The notes: generated by a model from the sequence alone, not told the origin. Positions 28,794 to 38,629 are shown, counted from the first letter of the stretch. The stretch: DNA of 64,000 nt from Ruegeria atlantica (GCF_013032505.1 NZ_WQCG01000003.1:124001-188000), one strand, 5' to 3'. Numbers and translations are program-made.

Positions 28794-30740
28794 TCACGCC
28801 AACATGCTTTGCATCGCATCATCGGTGCTTGCAATCTCGGAAGGCGTAAGGTCCGATTGGGCCTGAGCAATAGCGTTTTCGCCAGCCGCTGCTGTCTCTT
28901 CCATAAGTATGGCAATGGCTTCATTGGCCAACTCAGAAGCGTCTGGCACTTCAGGGATGTCCAGCAACTCAGCCTGGTGCAACAGCAGTTCCGAATACTC
29001 GCCACCAGCCGCCATGACGGTTGAATCGACACCAACCTTGGTGACGTTGGCCGCATTCAACAGCGCGTTTCCGGCACCGTTGACCACCGCATCAACGGCG
29101 GCAGCACCATCAACCGAAAGATCGTCCTGATCCTGCAGCAATGTAACCTGTTCGACCGAGTTGATCTGCACCAGATCCCCTTCGATCTTCAGTACGCGGA
29201 TCAATTCCATACCGGCATAGTCGGGATTGGATGTCAGAGCGTCCTCAAACGCTTCGCGATCAATCTGCTGCAGCGGCATGGCCTCGGCATGGGCCATGTC
29301 CAGCTCTTCAACCGTGTCTTCGCCGGTCGTCGTCAGAGAAGCCTGGTTCATGACCAGATTGTCGTCACCTTCTTCCGGCGTGTTGCCATTTCCATATACG
29401 TCGTCATCCAACAACGCGATGGTCTGGTGCAGCATATCGACCGAAACCATGTTTCCGCCGATCATGATCAGATCATAGAAGTTACCCAACTGAACGATGT
29501 TGGTCACGTTGGACAAGACGTTGTCACCCAGCGTGAACAAGCTGGTCGAAGCTGAGATTTCCGTGCTGATTTTGTCGATATCAGTGGCGTCGATCACCTG
29601 CTTTATAAAGTTCGTGACCCATAAATCGCCTTGTATCCATGTAACCGAGACAATCGGATCCGCACCCGGCTCCGCTACACTGTCGTCTTGCCACCATTCT
29701 TCGCTGGATTCCGTCCCGATATATGAGGCCTGAACCACATTGGTATCGCTTTGAACGCCGGGGCCACCCTGATCGATGTCAGAAACGACTGCCACCTGGC
29801 TGACCACCGTAAGGTTAACGGATTTTCCGCCCACTGCGATAACAGGAGCATCCACCCATGCCACCGTGATGGCGACTTGGTTCACGGCGAGGTTTCCGCC
29901 CGCGATAACTGTGTGGCCCTCGCCGAACTCATCGTCATCCGAACGATCCCATTCGGCCGGCATCATGTCCGGCGCATCATTCTCTTCTTCGTCTTCATCT
30001 TCAGTCTGATGGTGCGCCGGCAGAAGGTCGTTCCAGTCCGGGATTTCTTCGACGACTTCGCCATTCACGATAACGCCCAGCGCGTCCTCGCCGTGGAACT
30101 GGTGGATGGTTACGCCTTCGATTTGAGAAATCATCGGCGACTGCATCTGATCAGCCAGGCTTTCGAGGTATTCCAGCGACTTATAGTCTTCAATGTTCAA
30201 AGATGGCGTTGCAATTGCATGCATCGACAAGGCGACATCCAGCATCTGCTGGCCTTGCGCAATCTGGATTTCGACATCGCGGAAATCGCCATGCCCAACC
30301 ACGTCGTTGTCGCTCATGACAATTGTCTGGAAGTTATAGGTTACGGCTGATCCGATGATGAGCGGCGGGACCTGTGGGTCCAAAATCAATATAGCTGTCT
30401 GCGCTTCACCAAACTGCGCATCGGGGATGTATGAGGCTGGTCCAAAAGCCTGACCGGAAAACATCTCGCTCGTTTCAAGTGGCCCATCAGGTATGGGCGG
30501 CAGGGGAAGATCAGGAGGCGGCGGCAGAAGTTTATACGGAAGTGGTTCGTACTGACCCGGATCGAGTTTCAGATCTGCCTTGACCTTGATGGTGATCGGG
30601 TCTTCGAGTTCGTCCAGATCGTTCTTGCGCCGTAGCGCGGTAAATTCTTCGTACTGCTCCCGCAGACGGACTTGTTCAATAGTAAGCTCAAAGGTTCCAA
30701 CAAAATGCGCAATCGTTTCTGTAATACTGTCGAGAGACAT
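28794..30740 (-). CDS. acidic repeat-containing probable type I secretion substrate
   Basis: A 648-residue, strongly acidic protein with no signal peptide or transmembrane helix. After a charged N-terminal part and a Pro-rich linker (PPPPDLPLPPIPD, near residues 73-86), the rest is made of beta-type repeats. One pattern is GDLxxxNxxxQVxxxxD (IQGDLWVTNFIKQVIDATD, IEGDLVQINSVEQVTLLQD); another is NxxxNxAxV (NLVMNQASL, NALLNAANV). No RTX nonapeptides are seen. Position between an exporter and a Gly/Asp-rich protein suggests secretion by that exporter. The function is unknown; a surface-matrix or anchoring role is inference. About 128 bases separate it from the upstream gene. Confidence 0.7.
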   Translation of the reverse strand: MSLDSITETIAHFVGTFELTIEQVRLREQYEEFTALRRKNDLDELEDPITIKVKADLKLDPGQYEPLPYKLLPPPPDLPLPPIPDGPLETSEMFSGQAFGPASYIPDAQFGEAQTAILILDPQVPPLIIGSAVTYNFQTIVMSDNDVVGHGDFRDVEIQIAQGQQMLDVALSMHAIATPSLNIEDYKSLEYLESLADQMQSPMISQIEGVTIHQFHGEDALGVIVNGEVVEEIPDWNDLLPAHHQTEDEDEEENDAPDMMPAEWDRSDDDEFGEGHTVIAGGNLAVNQVAITVAWVDAPVIAVGGKSVNLTVVSQVAVVSDIDQGGPGVQSDTNVVQASYIGTESSEEWWQDDSVAEPGADPIVSVTWIQGDLWVTNFIKQVIDATDIDKISTEISASTSLFTLGDNVLSNVTNIVQLGNFYDLIMIGGNMVSVDMLHQTIALLDDDVYGNGNTPEEGDDNLVMNQASLTTTGEDTVEELDMAHAEAMPLQQIDREAFEDALTSNPDYAGMELIRVLKIEGDLVQINSVEQVTLLQDQDDLSVDGAAAVDAVVNGAGNALLNAANVTKVGVDSTVMAAGGEYSELLLHQAELLDIPEVPDASELANEAIAILMEETAAAGENAIAQAQSDLTPSEIASTDDAMQSMLA

Positions 30741-30868
30741 ATCGGTTTCCTTTTCCCCGCCCCGGCCTAAAATTTCCGCTTTGGGTTTGTTGTACCGAGG
30801 CCGCCTGTCGCGGCCTCGGCAGTTTCGTCAGATGGTCGGGGCCCGATAATTCGGGCCCTGACTGCAAC

Positions 30869-33517
30869 TTACACGTCAGTGTCGTCGCTGTTGTGGGTTG
30901 CGGTCATCGCGCCACCAACCATGGTCGTATCGACCGAGTTACCAAGCACGTTGGCACCCATGACGATCGACTGGTTGAATGCCGATGTGTCCACCACGGC
31001 CGCTGCCGAAGCATAGGACTCACCGTTGACGATACCGTCTCCGGCATTGCCCGAGCCCCACGATCCAGCGTCACCGCCAGCACCGCCAGCACCCGAGTAT
31101 GCACCCGAGGCCGCGCCACCATCGACGTCAGCGCCGTAGGTTTCACCACCGTTAGCCGTGCCTGCTGCACTGCCAGAGGTTCCACCGTATCCGGCACCGG
31201 CACCGCCGCCGCCACCGACACCTGATTGTGCTGCACCAGTGGCGCTGCCCGTTCCGGTCGAGGTTGCGTCGTTGTCGGACATCGCGTCACCGCCATACCC
31301 GGCAATGGCCTCTGCCATGCTGTCAGCCGAACCATCAGTGTCAGCTTCCGAGAAGACGTCGGACATTCCACCGTCACCGGCGGTGTTCACCGCATCTGCA
31401 GAACCGGCACCTGTGCCCGTGGACGTCGCGTCCTGCTGGACAGCACCGCCGCCTCCACCAACACCGTCAGCGGTCGCAGTACCGGTACCATTGGACTGTG
31501 CCCAACCATCGACATCGTTGGTTCCACCGTCACCGGCATTGTTTTCCGCACTCTGGTTGTTGTCGGCTTCACCGTTGGCGTCGCCTGGCGATTGTGTAAC
31601 GACCGGACCTTTGGCGTCCTGATCACCTACGCCCTGAGCATCGGCTTGCGAGTCAGCTTCACCGCCGTCTGCACCAGCATCGCCTCCGGCACCACCGACA
31701 CCAGCTGCGCCTGTGCCGTCGCCACCGTCGCCGTTGCCACCGTCAGCTGCACCGCCGACACCTGTAGCACCGGCACCGCCGACACCAGTACCACCGGTAC
31801 CCGTACCGCCTGGGCCGTTGCCACCGTTGGCAGCGCCGCCAACGCCAGTAGCACCGTCACCACCGTCGCCGTCGCCGCCATCACCACCAGGGCCGTTGCC
31901 GCCGTCACCAGCACCACCAACACCAGGGTTACCACCATTGGTGTCACCACCGCCGTTGCTTGCGCCAGCTGCGCCATTGTTCTGACCAATCAGACCGTTC
32001 TGCTGGTTCAGAGCTGCAAGCGCACCGTCGACTTGACCGGACGTTCCGCCAGTTCCGTCGCCGCCGTCACCGTCGCCGCCGTCACCGTCGCCGCCTTCGT
32101 CACCGTCGCCGCCGTCACCGTCGCCGCCATCGCCTTCACCGGCAGTTACTTCACCAGCGTCGCCGTCGCCACCTGGGCCATTGCCGCCGTCACCGTCGCC
32201 GCCGTTGCCGCCGTCGCCGTTGCCGCTGTCGGCATCACCGCCGTCACCGCCGTCGCCATCGCCGTCCCCGCCGTCGCCGTCGCCGCCATCAGCGTCACCA
32301 CCGTCAGCATCTGCATCTGCTTCCGAACCTGCACCCGCAAGGCCAAGACCGATGTTACCACCAGATGTGGAGTCACCGTTTTCGGCTTCGGTTTCGCTTT
32401 CGTTCAAAGCACCGCCAAGGTTGCCAGCCAGACCGCTTCCGCCGTTTGCGTCATCGGCTTCCGATTCATTGTCAGCTTCGGAATCGACTTCAGTGTCGGC
32501 TTCGGAGTCGTTGTCTCCACCTTCCGAAGAACCGTCATTGCTTGCTCCGGAGAGACCAAGCCCAACGCCAAGTCCGATCGAACCAGCGTTGCCGCCGTCG
32601 CCACCATCGCTATCGATGTCGACTTCGGTTTCGCTTTCATTTTCGGCATCCGATTCAGCGTCTGCGTCGCCACCTTCACCGCCGGTGCTGTCGCCATCCG
32701 CATCTGCTGCAGAATGTCCGACTCCCAGACCGAAGTTCAGTGCGTCACCGGAGTCACCACCGTTTCCGCCATCGCCGTCACCGTCGGCATCACCGCTATG
32801 ACCACCAAAGGCCGCTGTGTGCCCGCCGTAGGTTTCGCCATAAGCGTCACCGGCAGTGGTCTCGCCACCATCGCCAGAGTTTCCGCCATCAGCACCTGCG
32901 CTGATGCCGTCGCCAGAAGTTGCGTCGCCGCCTTTGGCATCGCCCATCTGCTTGAAGGTACCGTCGTTGTTCACTTCGGCGTTTTCAAGAGTATCGTCAT
33001 CGCTCAGGTTGGCATACTGGCTGTTGATCGCCGACATTGCGGTTGTTGTACCGCTCATGTCGATGTTCAGGTTCAGATCATCGCCGGGATCGTAGTCGAT
33101 ATCGCCACCAGCGGTGATCACATCACCAAATTCTGAACCGTTAGCGTCGATGTCAACGACATCATCATCGCTCGGCATACCTTCTTCGCCGAAATCGATG
33201 TGAACCCAGTTTGAGTTGTCATTTTCGTTGTCACCGTTGGTCTGACCTTGACCCTGGTGCTGGCCTTGATCCTGACCCTGGCCTTGTTCCTGGTCCTGAC
33301 CTTGGCCTTGCTCATTGTCGACCTTGGTCTTCTGAGCTTGCTCTTGATCCTGACCTTGGCCCTGTTCGTTGTCGACCTTGGTCTTCTGTTCGGTGTTTTC
33401 AAGTTCGATGTCGGCTTCTTTAATGTTGACATCTTCTACCGGAATATAGACATCGCCGGTGTTAATTTCTTCTACGTCTACAACGTTGTTCTGATTGTTG
33501 TTACGTCCACGTGACAT
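30869..33517 (-). CDS. giant Gly/Asp-rich repeat protein, probable secreted matrix or adhesin protein
   Basis: An 882-residue, extremely acidic, low-complexity protein. Residues 44-96 hold Gln/Glu repeats. About 200-800 is dominated by GGDGDGG, GGNGG and SEAD-type acidic repeats with almost no aromatic or Cys residues. The C-terminus ([18 protein letters not shown], then [16 protein letters not shown]) resembles modules of the neighbouring 648-residue protein. No signal peptide is present; the classic RTX consensus is not clear. The ATG at 33517 is eight bases after GGA; an in-frame GTG at 33529 is an alternative. Proximity to a type I exporter suggests secretion, possibly with divalent-cation-dependent folding. 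Confidence 0.7.
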   Translation of the reverse strand: MSRGRNNNQNNVVDVEEINTGDVYIPVEDVNIKEADIELENTEQKTKVDNEQGQGQDQEQAQKTKVDNEQGQGQDQEQGQGQDQGQHQGQGQTNGDNENDNSNWVHIDFGEEGMPSDDDVVDIDANGSEFGDVITAGGDIDYDPGDDLNLNIDMSGTTTAMSAINSQYANLSDDDTLENAEVNNDGTFKQMGDAKGGDATSGDGISAGADGGNSGDGGETTAGDAYGETYGGHTAAFGGHSGDADGDGDGGNGGDSGDALNFGLGVGHSAADADGDSTGGEGGDADAESDAENESETEVDIDSDGGDGGNAGSIGLGVGLGLSGASNDGSSEGGDNDSEADTEVDSEADNESEADDANGGSGLAGNLGGALNESETEAENGDSTSGGNIGLGLAGAGSEADADADGGDADGGDGDGGDGDGDGGDGGDADSGNGDGGNGGDGDGGNGPGGDGDAGEVTAGEGDGGDGDGGDGDEGGDGDGGDGDGGDGTGGTSGQVDGALAALNQQNGLIGQNNGAAGASNGGGDTNGGNPGVGGAGDGGNGPGGDGGDGDGGDGATGVGGAANGGNGPGGTGTGGTGVGGAGATGVGGAADGGNGDGGDGTGAAGVGGAGGDAGADGGEADSQADAQGVGDQDAKGPVVTQSPGDANGEADNNQSAENNAGDGGTNDVDGWAQSNGTGTATADGVGGGGGAVQQDATSTGTGAGSADAVNTAGDGGMSDVFSEADTDGSADSMAEAIAGYGGDAMSDNDATSTGTGSATGAAQSGVGGGGGAGAGYGGTSGSAAGTANGGETYGADVDGGAASGAYSGAGGAGGDAGSWGSGNAGDGIVNGESYASAAAVVDTSAFNQSIVMGANVLGNSVDTTMVGGAMTATHNSDDTDV
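31690..32330. repeat. GC-rich short-unit repeat tract encoding Gly/Asp repeats
   Basis: On the plus strand the sequence is a degenerate array of CCGTCACCGTCGCCG-type units, most regular between about 32045 and 32310. Units are multiples of three bases and keep the frame open in the gene on the minus strand. The array also keeps other frames open, giving long false reading frames. Such a tract is prone to length change. Confidence 0.75.
33281..33388 (-). repeat. tandem 18-residue (54-base) duplication
   Basis: Residues 44-61 and 62-79 of the Gly/Asp-rich protein are near-identical copies ([17 protein letters not shown] plus Ala or Gly), followed by a degenerating QGQGQDQG tail. This is a recent in-frame duplication inside the gene. 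Confidence 0.75.
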
Positions 33518-34117
33518 ATTATTTTCCACTTATAAAGCGCACGGGCCATCATTCATCTACAAAACGGCTACTGGCGCGGTTGAACTAGGAAAAACACACA
33601 GGCGCAAAACGCGCTTGGTGCGGTCTCGTTTAGTGAAGTATCTCCCACCCTCCTTTCTCGGCTTAGCCGACTTCGTGTCTGCAGAAATGGCTCGCGTTAA
33701 TGCGCGATTCGCCGACACTTCAGGAATTATGACTTCAAAATAGAAGCAGCCTCATGTTTGCAGGCCGAGGGCGAGCTGAATAGCTACCCTAAAGCACTAG
33801 AACGCTCAGTGCCTTGTTTTCATTGCCCTAAAACTTCAGTGGATGAAAAAGCCCGCTTTGCCAGCCTGCGCGGCAAGAATGAAACCAGCAGTTTAGGAAA
33901 GCTAACGATTTCTTCTACTTAAGCGGGAAGCGGTATAAGTAACCTAATCGAAAGTATTAGAACTGTTTTGACACGATTACCGACGGCGTTGATGAAACTT
34001 GTACTTTCCGCTATAGTCACAGCTCTATACTGTTAATCACTTCAAATTCTGCACTACGTGTACTGGTTACAATTTCGCCGCATTTTTTCGCGGTGTGGGT
34101 AAATTAAGGGGGGAATA
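33518..34117. other. 600-base divergent promoter region
   Basis: This AT-richer gap separates the secretion locus (minus strand) from the LuxR-type regulator (plus strand). I found no supported gene or RNA. A frame at 33495-33743 has no ribosome-binding site and overlaps the start of the repeat gene. Long upstream regions are common for matrix genes under complex control, so regulator sites are likely here, but none can be named. Confidence 0.5.
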
Positions 34118-34867
34118 ATGGGCATTCCGTTTCAGGATAGTGCTGTTCCAAACAATTCTAATCCCGAAGAATTCTCGATCAATTTCGTCGGCAAAGAACT
34201 CTTCTATTCAGACCAAACCATTCATGGTGTTCAAACCGAATTCGGCGTGATCACACGCCGGATCGAAACAATTGACGCGCTGCCTGCGTCAAGCGGCTCG
34301 GACGTAGGGGCCGGAAAGGTGGTTGTCGTCGATCAGATGATGCTGGACGACCTGCTAAACCGACCGAAGGCCTATACGGAAATTGCTGGATCAGGAAGCC
34401 TGGCCTTTGCCTATCGCAAAGAGGAAGCGGCCCGACTGGCGTTTGAAAAATGGGATCGCGGCAAATTCGGCGACATCGGATACCTGCCGATGAACGTCGC
34501 ACCGGATGTGTGGCGATCCATATTGCGGCTGCTGTTGCATGAAGAGCTTTATCTTCCATGTTTTCTTGCAGATTGCGTTGCGCACGCCCCCACGTCTTCA
34601 AATAGCGTTGCGGCAGCGGCATCTACTCCAAGCGATCTTCACCCGACATACTCAAAACTTACGCGCCGGGAAAAACAGGTGCTGAAACTGGTGTCGAAAG
34701 GTCAAAGCAACAAGATCATCGCATCAAACCTCGGCATCACCGAACACACAGTCAAACTTCATATGCATAATGTGGCGGGCAAGATCGGTGTCAGCAACCG
34801 GACCGCAGCCGCACAATTCTATTTCGAGGTCGCGTCGGATGAAGCGCGAGAATTGCCCGTTGACTGA
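34118..34867 (+). CDS. LuxR-family transcriptional regulator (CsgD/VpsT-like layout)
   Basis: A 249-residue protein. The C-terminal residues 180-240 are a LuxR/GerE helix-turn-helix (LTRREKQVLKLVSKGQSNK, then ITEHTVKLHMHNVAGKIG). The N-terminal 150 residues look like a divergent receiver-type fold without a clear phospho-Asp pocket, the arrangement of biofilm regulators such as CsgD and VpsT. AGGGGGGAATA before the ATG is a strong ribosome-binding site. Being divergent from the secretion and matrix genes, it is a good candidate for their regulator; that link is inference. Its 3' end overlaps the next gene by 29 bases. Confidence 0.82.
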   Translation: MGIPFQDSAVPNNSNPEEFSINFVGKELFYSDQTIHGVQTEFGVITRRIETIDALPASSGSDVGAGKVVVVDQMMLDDLLNRPKAYTEIAGSGSLAFAYRKEEAARLAFEKWDRGKFGDIGYLPMNVAPDVWRSILRLLLHEELYLPCFLADCVAHAPTSSNSVAAAASTPSDLHPTYSKLTRREKQVLKLVSKGQSNKIIASNLGITEHTVKLHMHNVAGKIGVSNRTAAAQFYFEVASDEARELPVD

Positions 34868-35357
34868 CGATTTCGAAGCCCGTTTTGACCGCCTGATCCT
34901 AATGGTCGGCAAGTTGAACTACATGTGGACCAACACGGAAAGCCTGTTGATCCACCTGATTGCCGGGTTGACCCGAACTAGTAAGGATATTTCGGTCATC
35001 ATTTTTCTGACGCTGAACACGACCCGCGCGAGAATCGATCTGGTCGAACGGCTGGCCAAGATGGAAGGTCGCCCGCCAGACATACGTGACCCGATCCTTA
35101 AGCACACGCAGCGCCTCAGCAAGCTGTCGGGCATTCGGAACAGATACAACCATTGCATCTATTCCTTCGACCCCGACAGCGGGAACCCCAAAACCATCCT
35201 GATGCGCATTGCAGATCGGAAGACGGACATCAAACTGGGTCGTCAGGATACCGTTGATGAGGTCGCGATGAAGGAAATCGAAAAAGTGGTCGATCAGCTA
35301 TCCGTGGCAAACCGGGATATGTGGAAACTAATCAACGATCTTGGGTTTCCGACCTAA
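34839..35357 (+). CDS. all-alpha protein with HEPN-like R-x4-H motif
   Basis: 172 residues, helical throughout, no membrane segment. RNRYNH at residues 100-105 fits the R-x4-6-H motif of HEPN ribonuclease-fold proteins, in the expected place near the start of a late helix. I do not recognise the family. The ATG at 34839 has GAGG nine bases upstream and lies inside the LuxR gene, so the two are translationally coupled. A TTG at 34860 is a second possible start. It could modulate the regulator or act on RNA. Confidence 0.6.
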   Translation: MKRENCPLTDDFEARFDRLILMVGKLNYMWTNTESLLIHLIAGLTRTSKDISVIIFLTLNTTRARIDLVERLAKMEGRPPDIRDPILKHTQRLSKLSGIRNRYNHCIYSFDPDSGNPKTILMRIADRKTDIKLGRQDTVDEVAMKEIEKVVDQLSVANRDMWKLINDLGFPT

Positions 35358-35368
35358 AAGTTGTGCGC

Positions 35369-35454
35369 TGGTGCGGGCGGTGGGACTCGAACCCACACGG
35401 GCGTACGCCCTTCAGATTTTAAGTCTGATATGTCTACCATTCCATCACGCCCGC
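35369..35454 (-). tRNA. tRNA-Leu (anticodon TAA)
   Basis: The reverse complement folds as a class II tRNA of 86 bases including an encoded CCA. Acceptor stem GCGGGCG pairs with CGCCCGC. The anticodon stem-loop CAGACTTAAAATCTG reads TAA (UUA codon). The long variable arm is GC-rich, and the T-arm contains GGTTCGAGTCC. Confidence 0.93.
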
Positions 35455-35691
35455 TCAGCGTGCCGGGCCGACGTTGGACCTCAGGAACTCAGTAAGGCCA
35501 TCAGGTGATGAATACAATGTGTTTCGCCCGGGAAAATTCGGATTCAAAACGTTGAGGCATTGCTAGACTTTTTCCTTCTTACGCATCCCAATAACACCTC
35601 GATCACTTTCTTTTGGGTTGCATGACACTTGCCTAACATCCGCTTACGGTTAAGTTCGTGCCGCAGAGCAGAAAAGTAATTGAGTCTAATC

Positions 35692-36174
35692 GTGAGCACC
35701 GAGCACAAGTCCTTTGAGGATCGTATCGCGCAAATTAACAAACGCACGGAAGAAACAGCCAGCCAGAGACCCAAACCCAAAACCGAAAGCGTCTGGAAAC
35801 GCCTCGCGTATCCTGGCGCGTTCGTGGGTGCATTTGCACTAGGGTCCGTGGTGGTTTTCCTGACCCGCTTCATTCAATTTCAAATGGTGGGCGTGCCGGA
35901 AGCTGGCAACGTGAACGCGCAGGATTTCATCGGTATCGCAATGGCCAGCTTGGCGGGGATGGTCATTTCTATGTTTCTGAGAGACAAACAAAAAGAGTTC
36001 GCAAGTGCCAGCACCGTTGGAGTCTTGCTGACAACCTTCACTTTTCACAACCTGGTTTGGGCCTACCCTGTTCATTTCGAACAGATGTATAGTGAGGACT
36101 GGGTCGAGTTCATGCAAAAGATCACTGAGCCCTCCAGTCTTTACGTCTTTGGAATCACTATAGGCTTAAGCTGA
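35692..36174 (+). CDS. small three-helix membrane protein of unknown function
   Basis: 160 residues: a charged N-terminal tail of about 35, then three hydrophobic segments (AFVGAFALGSVVVFLTRF, FIGIAMASLAGMVISMFL, STVGVLLTTFTFHNLVW) and a hydrophilic loop. I do not recognise it. The GTG at 35692 has GAG eight bases upstream; a TTG at 35680 is also possible. It stands between tRNA-Leu and the genomic island and may belong to either. Confidence 0.55.
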   Translation: MSTEHKSFEDRIAQINKRTEETASQRPKPKTESVWKRLAYPGAFVGAFALGSVVVFLTRFIQFQMVGVPEAGNVNAQDFIGIAMASLAGMVISMFLRDKQKEFASASTVGVLLTTFTFHNLVWAYPVHFEQMYSEDWVEFMQKITEPSSLYVFGITIGLS

Positions 36175-36583
36175 TCCGCAAGTATCGAACTGGGCGACTT
36201 TGTAGCCAAACGGCTCCTGTCAGAATTCAATGCGGCAATACATTTATTTGTTGCGCCGCGTCAGTCAATGCCCTGCAAATTTCCCAGAACCCGGGAGCCT
36301 TGGCGCCGTGGGACCTCAGATCAGAACCAACCACCATGAATGAACATGTTTCGCGCTATGCAACCGGGACCGGTTCGTTAGCATGGTCAGGCCGGTAAGC
36401 CTCAGCGTTTTTAAGTTTGGAGATTTAGTGGTGCACCTAAAGGGAGAAACATCGAACTCGCTATTCATAGAATTGGCCCGATGTGAGGCGTCGCTTTCGC
36501 TAGTTATGAATTCTAGATAGGCGTCCGTTCTGGTGACAGGTTTCTGTCGCCTGCAAAGTGTATAGGCGAGGCTTGCAAGCAGG
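36175..36583. other. gene-free stretch with possible left island boundary
   Basis: No supported gene. AGTGGTGC at 36427-36434 matches the bases spanning the 3' end of tRNA-Thr (41583-41590), and the next bases agree at two of three positions (ACC against CCC). This short identity fits a serine-recombinase attachment core, but eight bases could be chance. Confidence 0.4.
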
Positions 36584-37549
36584 CTAGTCTCGCATAGCCC
36601 TTGCCATCCCATAAGAACAGGAACCACAGTATCCGTTGTCGAGCATAGTATACTCTTCCAGCGTGAGACTCGTCCCGCAAATCGAACAGGATTCATCCAG
36701 AACGAAACCGCAATCGAAACACATGTTGACCTCACTGTTCTGCACGAAGGTGTTGCTGGAGTCACAGTATGGGCAATCGTGGATTACTGGTTCTAGGCCC
36801 TCTTTTGCGGCGATATAGTCATCCGCCCCGAAAGAGGCGACGACAGCCATCGCAATAGAGGCCTCAGAGCTATGCACTTCTCCACATTGAGCGCACTTGG
36901 CGTTGAAGTTCTCTGGGTTTTTATTGGTGGGGTCTTCTTGGCCGACTAGAGATGATCCGCAGTTGTCGCAAATCATTCTATCAATGCCAGTAACTTGCTT
37001 AGGCCAATTGATAGACGCTAGCTCACTTAGGCAACGCTTTTGAACCTTTTCATATGCTGTGCGCTTTTCAAGAATAACGTCCCATGCATCACCAAGTTCT
37101 TCTTTCGGATCCTCTTCAAGAATATCGAAGAAATCGACTACCATCGGGAATGAAGAGGCAATTGCTTCCGCCAAAGCCTCAACAGGTTGGGTAAGGTGGT
37201 GGTGCTCTGCTTCGTTTCTGAGTTTTCGAAGCTTATCAAAGTCACCCTCTGGCCATTTGAGACCAAAATCCTTGAAACGGCCCTTCATTTCCTGAAAATC
37301 GACGGTCTTCCATCCGACCACGGCGATGTTCACACCTCCAGCGCCGTCCGAGACTGGCTTTACCTTTGCACCGATTACGTGCAGTGGGTCCGCTACTGGG
37401 GCAGCACGCACCAAACACTCTTTGGCAAGTAAAAGAACACCGGCGTAGTAGTTGCGAGCCGCCGAAATCATTCGGTCGTCTTCACCAGTTTCAAAATCCT
37501 CTATCCCTAAACGAATTGAAGTAACGGCATTCTCAAACAAAGCAGACAC
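36584..37549 (-). CDS. HEPN-like domain plus three zinc ribbons (candidate effector)
   Basis: 321 residues. The N-terminal 145 are helical and carry RNEAEH (Arg111, His116), fitting the R-x4-6-H active site of HEPN ribonucleases. The C-terminal part has three CxxC pairs of pairs (Cys194/197 with 219/222; 259/262 with 277/280; 288/291 with 308/311), that is, three zinc ribbons that could bind nucleic acid. The GTG start follows GGAG at six bases. It begins 24 bases after the reverse-transcriptase stop and is probably cotranscribed. I infer a toxic RNase effector controlled by the reverse transcriptase; no homologue is known to me. Confidence 0.65.
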   Translation of the reverse strand: MSALFENAVTSIRLGIEDFETGEDDRMISAARNYYAGVLLLAKECLVRAAPVADPLHVIGAKVKPVSDGAGGVNIAVVGWKTVDFQEMKGRFKDFGLKWPEGDFDKLRKLRNEAEHHHLTQPVEALAEAIASSFPMVVDFFDILEEDPKEELGDAWDVILEKRTAYEKVQKRCLSELASINWPKQVTGIDRMICDNCGSSLVGQEDPTNKNPENFNAKCAQCGEVHSSEASIAMAVVASFGADDYIAAKEGLEPVIHDCPYCDSSNTFVQNSEVNMCFDCGFVLDESCSICGTSLTLEEYTMLDNGYCGSCSYGMARAMRD

Positions 37550-37573
37550 TTGAGTCTCCGGTAAGGTATTTGA

Positions 37574-38629
37574 CTAGAAGGGGATATTCTCCTTTTCGTT
37601 ATCGGGATCAACCCTACTAATCTCCTGAGCCGCAGCTTTCTCTTCTGCTAGTCTTGCTTTGTTTTCACGCCGTGCCTTTGAAAGCTTTTGACGAATGGAG
37701 TTCATTTCGCTGGCAAGTTTTTGACCGCGATGACTGGAGGCCCCCACAACCGCTCGGATACCGCCTAAGTGCGAAAGAAGTCGGACCGAGCAAGCTTCCA
37801 TTTCTTCTTGTGTCTGCGCGGCTTTTAGTTCGGTCCAAAGTTCCTTTGAACGCAACTCAAGCCTCTTCGGTACAATCAGATTCGCACCAACAATCCCAAT
37901 TCCGGTAACAAAGACTGGCCGATTGCCGGTCTGGGTTCTGAGTTTGTGAGATTTGAGACCGCTCTGCGCCACGAGTTTCCTCACGTCGGCACGAAAGTTT
38001 CCCGTGATCCTCAAACCAGAAATGGTCAAATCATCAACCCAAACTGTGTAGCTTAGGTCATCTTCAACGCAACGATCCGCAATTCTGTCGAACATCGGGC
38101 GGTGTACCAGCGAAGCAAGCACGGGCGTTAGAGGTGAGCCGAAACAGGCGCGGTCGTCTGCTGTCGCAACGTGTGCGATAAGCCCCGCCACATCCGCCTC
38201 CATCTTAAACTGTTCCATTAGCGAGTTTCGGATCATCTGCCGTGTAGTCGAGGGGTAAAACTGTTTCAGATCGAGTGTGAGAAACTGCGCCGCTTCCAGA
38301 TGTGCAACTGCATTGTCTCGCTGAGCACGTCCCTTACGTGGACTCATGAGGTAACTAGGTTGGGCAATCTTGGACAGATGGTACTTTAATCGTTCGTGTA
38401 CGGAACGTAGCCTTCCTTCCGGATAGACCAAATCACGCGTTTTTCCATTCGTCTCGATAGTTCGCCGGACTAGAAATTGCTCCTTATAACGCGGTGTCGC
38501 CAGTCTATTTAAATCGTCCTTGCTTTCCCGAACCAGCTCAGCAATGTCTCGTTGCGAGGGTTTTTGAGCAAATGGGGATCGTTCAAGAGGATATTTCTCT
38601 CCGGACTTGAGCCTATACCGTTTCCGCAT
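37574..38629 (-). CDS. retron-type reverse transcriptase
   Basis: 351 residues, the usual retron RT size, with no extra domain. RT motifs in order: LTLDLKQFYPS (117-127, first catalytic Asp), GSPLTPVLAS (164-173), WVDDLTISG (catalytic DD at 199-200; Val replaces the common Ala), and VTGIGI (241-246), the VTG element typical of retron RTs. No maturase or endonuclease domain is present, which argues against a group II intron. The ATG at 38629 lies inside the XRE gene with GGAG eight bases upstream; a longer start at 38677 is less likely. The C-terminal tail is charged. Confidence 0.85.
   Translation of the reverse strand: MRKRYRLKSGEKYPLERSPFAQKPSQRDIAELVRESKDDLNRLATPRYKEQFLVRRTIETNGKTRDLVYPEGRLRSVHERLKYHLSKIAQPSYLMSPRKGRAQRDNAVAHLEAAQFLTLDLKQFYPSTTRQMIRNSLMEQFKMEADVAGLIAHVATADDRACFGSPLTPVLASLVHRPMFDRIADRCVEDDLSYTVWVDDLTISGLRITGNFRADVRKLVAQSGLKSHKLRTQTGNRPVFVTGIGIVGANLIVPKRLELRSKELWTELKAAQTQEEMEACSVRLLSHLGGIRAVVGASSHRGQKLASEMNSIRQKLSKARRENKARLAEEKAAAQEISRVDPDNEKENIPF

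Noticed and set aside
31690-32330. Possible CRISPR-like array because of dense short repeats
   Set aside because: Units are short, degenerate and contiguous in codon register; no spacers of constant length exist.
31226-33136. A 636-codon plus-strand frame (and several others) through the repeat gene
   Set aside because: They are mirror frames of the GGDGDGG repeat tract, rich in Val/Ala/Thr or Arg/His, with no ribosome-binding site; the minus-strand gene has the better start and context.
33495-33743. Small plus-strand frame in the divergent promoter of the repeat gene
   Set aside because: It overlaps the start of the minus-strand gene, begins without a ribosome-binding site and has no family-like sequence.
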